Shown here piece after piece: positions 41,186 to 51,815 of a DNA stretch of 59,681 bases (the first letter of the stretch is position 1; the number at the start of each line of letters is the position of its first letter). The notes below the pieces were generated by a model that did no database searches, had not been told where the DNA came from, and saw only the letters and a list, made by a program, of their open reading frames with translations. A program made the translations under genes and the position numbers. The DNA comes from Nocardioides lijunqiniae (GTDB lineage Bacteria > Actinomycetota > Actinomycetes > Propionibacteriales > Nocardioidaceae), in contig NZ_JACJGM010000036.1 of the NCBI RefSeq assembly GCF_015024225.1, positions 1 to 59,681 on the forward strand, given 5' to 3'.

Positions 41186-42436
41186 TCACCCGCCGAATCG
41201 ACGCACGACCTGGTCCCAGATGGCGTGCGCGACGGCGGTCTTCGACCCCCGGGGTACGTCGGTCGCCTCGCCGTCGGCGGCCAGGATGACCCCCTCGTTG
41301 TCGGGGCTGCCGAACACCGCTCCCCCGCTGACGTCGTTGACCACGAGCAGGTCGCAGCCCTTGCGCGCCAGCTTGGCCGCGGCCAGCTCGCGCACCGAGC
41401 CGGTCGCGTCGCCCGTCTCGGCCGCGAAGCCCACGATGACCGCGTCGGGGCGCGGTCGGTGGTGCGAGAGCTCCTTGAGGATGTCGGGGTTCTGCACGAG
41501 CGAGATGCTCGGGGCGGAGCCGTCGTCGGCCTTCTTGATCTTGGCCTCGCTCGTCGCGTCAGGACGGAAGTCGGCGGGCGCGGCGGCCATGACCACGGCG
41601 TCGGCGGCCGCAGCCGCAGCGAGCACCTCGGTGCGGAGCTCGGCGGTCGTCTCGACGTGGACCACCTTGACGCCGGCCGGATCGGGCAGCGCGACGTTCG
41701 CGGCGACCAGGGTGACCTGCGCCCCGCGGGCCTGCGCGGCGCGGGCCAGCGCGTAGCCCTGCAGTCCCGAGGAGCGGTTGCCCAGGAACCGGACCGGGTC
41801 GAGGTACTCGCGGGTGCCGCCGGCCGAGACGACGACCTGGCGTCCGGTCAGGTCGCGCTCGCGGGCCGGGCCGTCGTGCGGGGCGCCGGCGAGCACGTCG
41901 ACGCAGACGTCGAAGATCGCGGCGGGCTCGGGGAGCCGGCCCTTGCCGGTGTCCTTGCCGGTCAGGCGGCCCTCCGCGGGCTCGATCACCAGCACGCCCC
42001 GCGCGCGCAGGGTGGCGACGTTGGCCTGCGTGGCGGGGTGCTCCCACATCTCGGTGTGCATGGCCGGGGCCAGGACGACCGGGCACCGGGCCGTGAGGAG
42101 GGTGTTGGTGAGCAGGTCCTCGGCCAGGCCGTGCGCGGCCTTGGCCAGCAGGTCGGCGGTGGCGGGGGCGACGACCACCAGGTCGGCGCTCTGCCCGATC
42201 CGCACGTGCGGCACCTCGTGGACGTCGTCCCAGACCGAGGTGGTGACGGGCTTGCCGCTCAGGGCGGCCCAGGTGGGCGCGCCGACGAACTCCAGCGCGC
42301 TGGCGGTGGGCACGACGGTGACGTCGTGGCCGGACTCGGTGAGGCGGCGCAGCAGCTCACACGCCTTGTAGGCCGCGATGCCGCCCGCGACCCCCAGAAC
42401 GACACGGGGCCGTGCCCCCGTCGGGGGCACGGCCAC
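41186..42436 (-). CDS. coaBC: bifunctional phosphopantothenoylcysteine decarboxylase / phosphopantothenate-cysteine ligase
   Basis: A 416-residue CoaBC of coenzyme A synthesis. The N-terminal flavin decarboxylase domain has LGVAGGIAAYKACELLRRL, an FMN-site segment LVVVAPATADLLAKAAHGLA and PAMHTEMWEHPAT. The C-terminal ligase domain has VVSAGGTREYLDPVRFLGNR and VVMAAAPADFRP. GTG at 42436 or 42430 are the only upstream starts that keep the full domain. They lie in or next to a perfect 10-bp inverted repeat (42410-42432), and there is no clear Shine-Dalgarno. It follows rpoZ by 25 nt. Confidence 0.94.
   Translation of the reverse strand: MAVPPTGARPRVVLGVAGGIAAYKACELLRRLTESGHDVTVVPTASALEFVGAPTWAALSGKPVTTSVWDDVHEVPHVRIGQSADLVVVAPATADLLAKAAHGLAEDLLTNTLLTARCPVVLAPAMHTEMWEHPATQANVATLRARGVLVIEPAEGRLTGKDTGKGRLPEPAAIFDVCVDVLAGAPHDGPARERDLTGRQVVVSAGGTREYLDPVRFLGNRSSGLQGYALARAAQARGAQVTLVAANVALPDPAGVKVVHVETTAELRTEVLAAAAAADAVVMAAAPADFRPDATSEAKIKKADDGSAPSISLVQNPDILKELSHHRPRPDAVIVGFAAETGDATGSVRELAAAKLARKGCDLLVVNDVSGGAVFGSPDNEGVILAADGEATDVPRGSKTAVAHAIWDQVVRRFGG
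42410..42432 (-). promoter_or_regulatory. hairpin at the coaBC start / rpoZ end
   Basis: Arms CCGTGCCCCC and GGGGGCACGG form a perfect 10-bp stem with a 3-nt loop. It begins 29 nt after the rpoZ stop and covers codons 2-9 of coaBC. It could terminate gmk-rpoZ transcripts or restrain coaBC translation. Confidence 0.6.
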
Positions 42437-42461
42437 GTGGCTGTCGGAGATGCTCAGCGAA

Positions 42462-42794
42462 CTACTCGTTCGAGGTGAACGAGGCGTCGATGGCGGCCTG
42501 CTTGGCAGCGGCCTCCTCGGCGGCGAGCTCGGCCGGGTCGACGTCCTCGCAGGTCAGCAGGTCCTGGTTGATCTCGCGAAGCGCGATCGAGAGCGGCTTC
42601 TCCTGGACGTGGGTGTCCACGAGCGGGCCGACGTACTCGAGCAGCCCCTCGCCCAGCTGGGAGTAGTAGGCGTTGATCTGGCGCGCCCGCTTGGCGCTGT
42701 AGAGGACCAGCTTGTACTTGCTGTCGGTCTTGGTGAGCAGGTCGTCGATCGAGGGGTTGGTGACACCCTGAGCGTCGATGTTGGGCGCAGACAC
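42462..42794 (-). CDS. rpoZ: DNA-directed RNA polymerase omega subunit
   Basis: A 110-residue omega subunit: VTNPSIDDLLTKTDSKYKLV and the conserved YSAKRARQINAYYSQLGEGL helix, with an Ala/Glu-rich tail. GTG 42794 has GAGG 8 nt upstream. It follows gmk by 10 nt in the conserved mihF-gmk-rpoZ-coaBC-metK order of actinobacteria. Confidence 0.96.
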   Translation of the reverse strand: MSAPNIDAQGVTNPSIDDLLTKTDSKYKLVLYSAKRARQINAYYSQLGEGLLEYVGPLVDTHVQEKPLSIALREINQDLLTCEDVDPAELAAEEAAAKQAAIDASFTSNE

Positions 42795-42804
42795 GCGTGA
42801 AGCC

Positions 42805-43419
42805 TCACAAGTCGGTTGGCCGGAATTGGTCACGGGGATGGGAGTGCTCGGAGTCGAGCACCATCCAGGATACCAACTCATCGGCCGCTTCGTGAACTTC
42901 GTGGTTGACGATGGTGACGTCGAACTCCGGTTCGGCGGCCAGCTCGGCGCGCGCGGTCTCCAGGCGGCGCTCCCGCTCCTCCTCCGTCTCGGTGCCGCGC
43001 CCGACCAGGCGACGCACCAGCTCGTCCCACGACGGCGGCTTGAGGAAGACGAAGAGCGCCTGCGGCATGGTCTCGCGCACCTGGCGCGCTCCCTGCAGGT
43101 CGATCTCCAGCATGGAGGGCCGTCCCGCCGCCAGGGCCGCCTCGACGGGGGCGCGCGGCGTGCCGTAGCGAGCAGCCTTGTGCACCACGGCCCACTCGAG
43201 CAGCTCGCCGTCGGCGACCATCTCGTCGAACCGGGCGTCGTCGACGAACCAGTAGTGCACGCCGTCGACCTCGCCGGGGCGCGGGCGCCGCGTCGTGGCG
43301 GACACCGAGATCCACACGTCAGGGTGCCGCTCGCGCACCGCGGCGGCCACCGTGCCCTTGCCGACGGCGGTGGGCCCGGCGAGCACGACCAGGCGGGTGT
43401 GGGTGGGAGCGGAGGTCAC
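42805..43419 (-). CDS. gmk: guanylate kinase
   Basis: A 204-residue GMP kinase. P-loop GPTAVGKGTV (15-24), the GMP-binding SVSATTRRPRPGEVDGVHY, EWAVVHKAARYGTPRAPVEA and the LID region RLVGRGTETEEERERRLETA are intact. GTG at 43419 begins the recognisable protein, 19 nt past the mihF stop. GATACT 6 nt upstream of this GTG could be a weak -10. Confidence 0.96.
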   Translation of the reverse strand: MTSAPTHTRLVVLAGPTAVGKGTVAAAVRERHPDVWISVSATTRRPRPGEVDGVHYWFVDDARFDEMVADGELLEWAVVHKAARYGTPRAPVEAALAAGRPSMLEIDLQGARQVRETMPQALFVFLKPPSWDELVRRLVGRGTETEEERERRLETARAELAAEPEFDVTIVNHEVHEAADELVSWMVLDSEHSHPRDQFRPTDL

Positions 43420-43438
43420 CGGAGCAGTATCCGGTGCG

Positions 43439-43759
43439 TCACTCCCCCGGAGCGAACTCGCGCTCCAGCGCGGCGACCTGCTTGGTGCCGAGGCCGCGGA
43501 CCCGGCGGCTCTCGGCGATGCCGAGCCGCTCCATGGTCTGGCGGGCGCGGACCTTGCCGAGGCCGGGCATCGACTGCAGGAGGTCGACCACGCGCATCTT
43601 CCCGATGACCTCGTTGGTCGTGCCCTGCTGCAGCACGTCGGTGATGGAGGCACCGGAGTTCTTGAGGCGGTTCTTCACCTCGGCCCGCTCGCGTCGGGAG
43701 GCGGCGGCTTTCTCCAATGCTGCTTGGCGTTGTTCGGGTGTCAGGGGAGGCAGAGCCAC
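43439..43759 (-). CDS. mihF: actinobacterial integration host factor (mIHF/sIHF)
   Basis: A 106-residue nucleoid-associated protein unrelated to proteobacterial IHF. It matches the Streptomyces/mycobacterial family: ALPPLTPEQRQAALEKAAAS, RRERAEVKNRLKNSGASIT, IGKMRVVDLLQSMPGLGKVR (H2TH-like DNA-binding region) and GIAESRRVRGLGTKQ. GTG 43759 begins the conserved part. An in-frame GTG at 43804 would add 15 residues and lies 8 nt after a TAGATT -10-like word, so a longer leaderless form is possible. It bends DNA and shapes the nucleoid. Confidence 0.95.
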   Translation of the reverse strand: MALPPLTPEQRQAALEKAAASRRERAEVKNRLKNSGASITDVLQQGTTNEVIGKMRVVDLLQSMPGLGKVRARQTMERLGIAESRRVRGLGTKQVAALEREFAPGE

Positions 43760-43810
43760 GAGGATGGGTCCTTCGGTTGTCAGGGCAACGGGAGCACGCG
43801 CCACTGTGGG

Positions 43811-43871
43811 CCAATCTAGTCAGATCCGCGACGGCCCTGCAATCACAGAGTGAGAACAGGTTCTAGATTGG
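43811..43871. promoter_or_regulatory. mirrored -10 elements in a 9-bp inverted repeat upstream of mihF
   Basis: CCAATCTAG (43811-43819) and its exact complement CTAGATTGG (43863-43871) are 43 bp apart. Each carries TAGATT reading outward, one towards mihF and one towards the lipoprotein gene in antisense. Together they look like back-to-back promoters or a long-spaced operator. Confidence 0.45.
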
Positions 43872-43886
43872 GACGTGATGCCGATC

Positions 43887-44345
43887 TCACAGGTACAACG
43901 GGGTCTTGCACACGTCGCGCGCCTGCTGGTCCACCGCCGTGAGCGCGGACCTGGCGCCGGGCCCCGCCAGCTCGTCGGCCGCCGCCTCGATGGCCGTGCT
44001 CTCCTGCTCGCTGAGGCCCGCGGGCGGCTTCGCCGCGTCGTACGTCGCCGGGTCCACGTCGGCGTCCTCGAGCGCCCCCACGAGGGCGTCGATGCGCGTC
44101 ACCAGGACGTCCCAGTCGTCGGCGATGTCACGCGGCGCCTCCTGCTGCAGCGCCCGGAAGCTCGGCAGCGCGTCGATGAGGGCCGTCGGCCCCCGGTCGG
44201 CGAAGGCCTCCGTGAGGTCCCGCTGCTGCTCCTGGACCTCCGCGCAGTAGTCGGCGAACGGGTCGTCGTCCCCGCAGCCGCCCAGCACGAGCGGGAGGGC
44301 GAGCGCCAGCAGGGCCGCCCCCGCGCCCGCCGGCGCCCGGCTCAC
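43887..44345 (-). CDS. small lipoprotein at the end of the pyr operon, unknown function
   Basis: A 152-residue exported protein. The start SRAPAGAGAALLALALPLVL is a signal peptide with lipobox LGGC (Cys about 29), then an acidic GDDDPFADY and a mostly helical body (YCAEVQEQQRDLTEAFADRG, VLVTRIDALVGALEDADVDP). Two other cysteines (in DYCAEV and RDVCKT) may pair. No family is recognised. GTG 44345 overlaps the pyrF stop (GTGA), so it is translated with the pyrimidine operon although it looks unrelated to pyrimidine synthesis. Confidence 0.8.
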   Translation of the reverse strand: MSRAPAGAGAALLALALPLVLGGCGDDDPFADYCAEVQEQQRDLTEAFADRGPTALIDALPSFRALQQEAPRDIADDWDVLVTRIDALVGALEDADVDPATYDAAKPPAGLSEQESTAIEAAADELAGPGARSALTAVDQQARDVCKTPLYL

Positions 44346-45157
44346 GCCCGCAGCTCGTCGTTGGCCGCGAGGACGGCGTCGCGCATCGAGGTGCCGTCCG
44401 GGCCGAGCCGCAGCACCTCGCGCGAGGAGCTGGCCAGCACCTGGCCCGCGGCGGCCCCGAAGATCCTGCGGATGTCGGCGGTGGTCCCGCCCTGGGCGCC
44501 GTAGCCGGGCGCCAGCACCGGACCGTTGAAGGAGAAGTCGACGTCGCTCTCGCCGATCGTGGCCCCCACGACGGCGCCGAAGGAGCCCAGCGGCTCGGCG
44601 CCGTCGTTGAGGCGGCGGAGGTGCTCGATCATCAGCGCGCCCACCGTCCCGCCGGCCGGGGTGCGGGCGCCCTGGACCTCGGGACCCTCCGGGTTGGAGG
44701 TCAGGGCGAGCACGAAGACGCCGGCGTCGTGGCGTCGGGCGGTGTCGATCATGGGGGCGATCGAGCCGAAGCCCAGGTAGGGGCTGGCGGTGATCGCGTC
44801 GGCCGCGAGCGGGGAGGCCGGGTCGAGGTAGGCGTTGGCGTAGGCCTGGGACGTCGAGCCGATGTCGCCGCGCTTGACGTCGAGCAGCACCAGCGCGCCG
44901 GCGGCCCGCGACTCGGCGATGACCCGCTCCAGCACCGCGACGCCGCGGCTGCCGAAGCGCTCGTAGAACGCCGACTGCGGCTTCACCACCGAGCACACCG
45001 GGGCGACGGCCTCCACGGCGCCCAGCGCGAACCGCTCCAGCCCGTTGACGTCGTCGGGGAGTCCCCACTCCCGCAGGAGGGCGGCGTGCGGGTCGATCCC
45101 GACGCAGAAGGGGCCGCGGTCGGCCGTCGCGGCGTGCAGGCGGGCGCCGAAGGTCAT
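44342..45157 (-). CDS. pyrF: orotidine-5'-phosphate decarboxylase (type 2)
   Basis: A 271-residue OMP decarboxylase of the longer actinobacterial type, the last step to UMP. FCVGIDPHAALLREWGLPDD is the N-terminal signature. The catalytic Asp-Lys-Asp stretch is VLLDVKRGDIGSTSQAYANA, and APGYGAQGGTTADIRRIFG is the phosphate-binding end. ATG 45157 overlaps the upstream flavin-oxidase gene by 4 nt, and its stop overlaps the lipoprotein gene by 4 nt. Confidence 0.96.
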   Translation of the reverse strand: MTFGARLHAATADRGPFCVGIDPHAALLREWGLPDDVNGLERFALGAVEAVAPVCSVVKPQSAFYERFGSRGVAVLERVIAESRAAGALVLLDVKRGDIGSTSQAYANAYLDPASPLAADAITASPYLGFGSIAPMIDTARRHDAGVFVLALTSNPEGPEVQGARTPAGGTVGALMIEHLRRLNDGAEPLGSFGAVVGATIGESDVDFSFNGPVLAPGYGAQGGTTADIRRIFGAAAGQVLASSSREVLRLGPDGTSMRDAVLAANDELRA

Positions 45158-46320
45158 CGGGTCTCCAGGGGGACGAGGGCGTCGCGGGTGAGGTCCGCGA
45201 TGGTCGGGTAGCCGTCGACGGCCATGACGAGGTCGGCCTCGGCCTGCAGCGACCGCAGCACGTGGACGGCGCCGGGGATCCCCCCGAGCGCCAGCCCGTA
45301 GACGTAGGGGCGGCCGACGGCGACCGCCGTGGCGCCCATGGCCACGGCCTTGACGACGTCGGCGCCGGTGCGCACCCCCGAGTCGAAGACCACCGGTGCC
45401 CGGCCGTCGACCGCGTCGACCACCCCCGGGAGCCAGCCCAGGGCGGAGCCGCCCCCGTCGGCCTGGCGACCGCCGTGGTTGGAGCAGTAGATGCCGTCCA
45501 TCCCCTCGTCGAGGGCGCGGCGGGCGTCGTCGGGGTGGCAGATCCCCTTCAGGACGATCGGCAGCTTCGTGAGGGAGCGCAGCCAGGGCAGGTCGCCCCA
45601 CGACAGCGGCTGGCCGAACGTGCTCACCCACGTCAGCACCACGGTGCCTTGGTCGGGGTCCGGACCGGTCATCTCCTGGAAGACCGGGTCCGAGGTGTAG
45701 TTGGCCAGCACCTTGCCGCGCAGCTGCGGGAAGTTGCCGCTGGCCAGGTCGCGCGGGCGCCACCCGGGCACCCAGGTGTCGAGGGTGACCACGATCGCGT
45801 CGTAGCCGGCGGCCTCGGCGCGGCTGACCAGGCTCGCGGCCAGCTCGCGGCTCTTGGGGGTGTAGAGCTGGAACCACGCCGGGGTGTCCCCGGAGTGCGG
45901 CGCGACCTCCTCGAGCGGGTCGTTCATCAGCGTCGAGGCGATCATCGGCACGCCGGTCTGCGCGGCCACCTGCGCCGTCGCGATGTCGCCGTGGCCGTCG
46001 GGCGTGCACAGGCCCACGACGCCGACCGGCGCCATCATCAGCGGGGTGTCCAGCCGCTTCCCGAACAGCTCGACGGACAGGTCGCGCTCGGCGGTGCCGC
46101 GCAGCATCCGCGGCACCAGCGCCCACCGGCCGAAGGCCTCGGCGTTGCCGCGCTGAGTGGCTTCGCCGCCGCTGCCGCCGGCGACGTAGCTGCGCAGCTC
46201 GGGCGGCAGCACCTCCAGCGCGCCGCGCTCGAGCTCGGCGTAGGTGAACGGGTGCTGCGGCAGCACGCTGCCGAGCGCGGCGAGGTAGAGCTCGTTCTGG
46301 TAGTCGCCGTACTGGCTCAT
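45154..46320 (-). CDS. FMN-dependent alpha-hydroxy-acid oxidase (lactate 2-monooxygenase-like) inside the pyr operon
   Basis: A 388-residue TIM-barrel flavoenzyme of the L-lactate oxidase/glycolate oxidase family. TPLMMAPVGVVGLCTPDGHG, PAWFQLYTPKSRELAASLV, LPIVLKGICHPDDARRAL and the active-site SNHGGRQADGG are present. YVAGGSGGEATQRGNAEAFG and VPGWRPRDLA resemble lactate 2-monooxygenase (lactate + O2 to acetate + CO2). Substrate could be another 2-hydroxyacid. ATG 46320 (MSQYGDYQNELYL) overlaps pyrD by 4 nt and its own stop overlaps pyrF by 4 nt. A 2-hydroxyacid oxidase is not a known pyrimidine step. Confidence 0.9.
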   Translation of the reverse strand: MSQYGDYQNELYLAALGSVLPQHPFTYAELERGALEVLPPELRSYVAGGSGGEATQRGNAEAFGRWALVPRMLRGTAERDLSVELFGKRLDTPLMMAPVGVVGLCTPDGHGDIATAQVAAQTGVPMIASTLMNDPLEEVAPHSGDTPAWFQLYTPKSRELAASLVSRAEAAGYDAIVVTLDTWVPGWRPRDLASGNFPQLRGKVLANYTSDPVFQEMTGPDPDQGTVVLTWVSTFGQPLSWGDLPWLRSLTKLPIVLKGICHPDDARRALDEGMDGIYCSNHGGRQADGGGSALGWLPGVVDAVDGRAPVVFDSGVRTGADVVKAVAMGATAVAVGRPYVYGLALGGIPGAVHVLRSLQAEADLVMAVDGYPTIADLTRDALVPLETR

Positions 46321-47356
46321 GCGTGTGCTCCCTGGACGATGCGACGCGGCCACGCCGGGCCTCCGTAGACGAATCCGGTGTAGGCCTGCAGCAGGTCGGC
46401 GCCGGCGTCGAGGCGGGCGCGGGCGTCGTCGACGGTGCTGATGCCACCGACGCCGATCAGCGTGAGGCCGTCACCGACGCGGCCCTTCAGCAGCCGCAGG
46501 ACCTCGAGCGAGCGCTGCGTCAGCGGCCGCCCCGACAGCCCGCCGGCACCGACCCCGGCCACCGTCGCGTCGGGGCTGGCCAGCCCCTCACGGGAGATCG
46601 TGGTGTTGGTGGCGAGGATGCCGTCCAGCCCGATGGCCAGCGCCATGTCGGCCACCGCCAGCACGTCCTCGTCGGCCAGGTCGGGGGCGATCTTCACCAG
46701 CAGCGGCACCCGCCGCTCCCCCGCGGCCGCGTCGGCCGTGCGGCGCACGTGCTCGAGGAGGGGCTGGAGCCTCTCCACCGACTGCAGGCTGCGCAGGCCG
46801 GGCGTGTTGGGGCTGCTGACGTTGACCACCAGGTAGTCGGCGTACGGCGTGAGCAGCCGCGCGCTCTTCTCGTAGTCGGCCGCCACGGCCGCCTGGTCGT
46901 CCTCGGGGACCACCTTGGTCTTGCCGATGTTGACCCCGAGCACCGGACGTCCGGGGCGCTGGGAGCCGGCGCGGCCGGCCCGCGCGGCGAGCCGGCGGGC
47001 GACCGCCTCGGCCCCGTCGTTGTTGAAGCCCATCCGGTTGACGACCGCGCGGTCCTCCGGCAGCCGGAACATCCGCGGGCGGGGGTTGCCCGGCTGCGCC
47101 TCACCGGTGACGGTGCCGACCTCGACGTGGCCGAAGCCCAGCGCCGCGAGGGCGTCGATGCCGACGGCGTTCTTGTCGAAGCCGGCGGCCAGGCCCAGCA
47201 CGTTCGGGAAGCTCAGCCCCATCGCCGGCACCGGCCGGCCCGGGCGCGCGACCCTCCCGAGCACGGGGCGCGCGGCGCGGATCGCCCGGAAGCCGAGGTG
47301 GTGGGCCCGCTCGGGGTCGACCCGCGTGAGGGCGTGCTCGAAGACCTTGTCGTAGA

Positions 47357-47360
<4 letters not shown>
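46317..47360 (-). CDS. pyrD: dihydroorotate dehydrogenase (class 2, quinone-linked)
   Basis: A 347-residue class 2 DHODH with the N-terminal membrane-associating helices (YDKVFEHALTRVDPERAHHL) that dock to quinone. LGLAAGFDKNAVGIDALAAL, GEAQPGNPRPRMFRLPEDRA and the catalytic Ser in VNVSSPNTPGLRSLQ are present, with VKIAPDLADEDV and ILATNTTISREGL in the FMN site. GTG 47360 overlaps carB by 4 nt. Confidence 0.97.
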
Positions 47361-50650
<3,290 letters not shown>

Positions 50651-50651
50651 G

Positions 50652-51815
50652 TCAGCCCTCCTTCGTCATGAGCTCGACGAACCGGTCGAAGAGGTACGCC
50701 GCGTCGTGCGGGCCGGCGGCCGCCTCCGGGTGGTACTGCACCGAGAAGCTCTTGAGCCCGCCCTCGGGCGAGCGCAGCTCCAGGCCCTCGACCACGTCGT
50801 CGTTGAGGCAGACGTGGCTCACCGACGCGACGCCGTAGGGCGTCTCGACGCCGTCGTCGATCGGCACCTCGGCAGGCCATTCGACGGCGAAGCCGTGGTT
50901 GTGGGCGGTGACCTCGACCTTGCCGGTGGTGCGGTCCATCACCGGCTGGTTGATGCCGCGGTGGCCGTAGGTCAGCTTGTAGGTGTCGAAGCCCAGCGCC
51001 CGGCCGAAGAGCTGGTTGCCGAAGCAGATGCCGAAGTAGGGCAGGTCCTGCTCCAGCGCGCCCTGCAGCAGCTCGATCTGGTGCGTGGTCGCCGCGGGGT
51101 CGCCGGGGCCGTTGGAGTAGAAGAGCCCGTCGGGCCGCACCGCCATGACGTCGTCGAGCGTCGAGGCGGCGGGCAGCACGTGCACCTCGATGCCGCGCTC
51201 GGCCATCCGGTGCGGCGTCATCGTCTTGATGCCGAGGTCGAGCGCGGCCACGGTGAGGCGCTTCTCGCTCCCCCACGGGCCGGGCTGCGCCGGCACGACG
51301 TAGGCCTCCTGCGTGGAGACCTCGCCGGCCAGCTCCGAGCCGCTCATCTGCTCGGCGCCGCGGACCCGTGCCAGCAGCGCGGCGGGGTCGGTCTCGGTCG
51401 AGGACACGCCCACGCGCATCGCGCCGCGCTCGCGCAGGTGGCGCGTCAGCGCGCGGGTGTCGATGCCCGAGATGCCGACGACGCCCTGGGCGCGCAGCTC
51501 GTCGTCGAGGCTGCGCCGCGAGCGGTGGTTGCTGGGGATGCGCGCGGGGTCGCGGACGACGTAGCCGGCCACCCAGATCCGCGAGGACTCCTGGTCCTCG
51601 TCGTTGACGCCGGTGTTGCCGACGTGCGGTGCCGTCATCACCACGACCTGGCGGTGGTACGACGGGTCGGTCAGCGTCTCCTGGTAGCCGGTCATGCCGG
51701 TGTTGAAGACGGCCTCGCCGAACGTCTCGCCCACGGCGCCGTAGGCGTCTCCGTGGAAGGTGCGGCCGTCCTCCAGGACGAGGATCGCGGGCCCGCCCGT
51801 GGCCGGGGCGCTCAC
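50652..51815 (-). CDS. carA: carbamoyl-phosphate synthase small subunit
   Basis: A 387-residue glutaminase subunit. The N-terminal domain has ILVLEDGRTFHGDAYGAVGE and GMTGYQETLTDPSYHRQVVV. The class I amidotransferase triad sits in YFGICFGNQLFGRALG (nucleophile Cys), and the catalytic His and Glu are in FSVQYHPEAAAGPHDAAYLF. GTG 51815 overlaps the pyrC stop (GTGA). Unlike some actinobacteria, no extra membrane gene lies between pyrC and carA. Confidence 0.97.
   Translation of the reverse strand: MSAPATGGPAILVLEDGRTFHGDAYGAVGETFGEAVFNTGMTGYQETLTDPSYHRQVVVMTAPHVGNTGVNDEDQESSRIWVAGYVVRDPARIPSNHRSRRSLDDELRAQGVVGISGIDTRALTRHLRERGAMRVGVSSTETDPAALLARVRGAEQMSGSELAGEVSTQEAYVVPAQPGPWGSEKRLTVAALDLGIKTMTPHRMAERGIEVHVLPAASTLDDVMAVRPDGLFYSNGPGDPAATTHQIELLQGALEQDLPYFGICFGNQLFGRALGFDTYKLTYGHRGINQPVMDRTTGKVEVTAHNHGFAVEWPAEVPIDDGVETPYGVASVSHVCLNDDVVEGLELRSPEGGLKSFSVQYHPEAAAGPHDAAYLFDRFVELMTKEG

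Noticed and set aside
43852..43865. TAGAACCTGTTCTC, close to the KstR cholesterol-regulator operator pattern
   Set aside because: It matches the TNNAACNNGTTNNA pattern at all but the last base, but there is no lipid or sterol gene nearby and the word overlaps the inverted repeat of the mihF promoter. A chance match is more likely.
43875..44504. Plus-strand open frame opposite the lipoprotein and pyrF
   Set aside because: It has a -10-like TAGATT before it, but the translation is Arg/Ala/Gly-rich and domain-free and mirrors the minus-strand genes. Any transcript would more likely be antisense RNA than mRNA.
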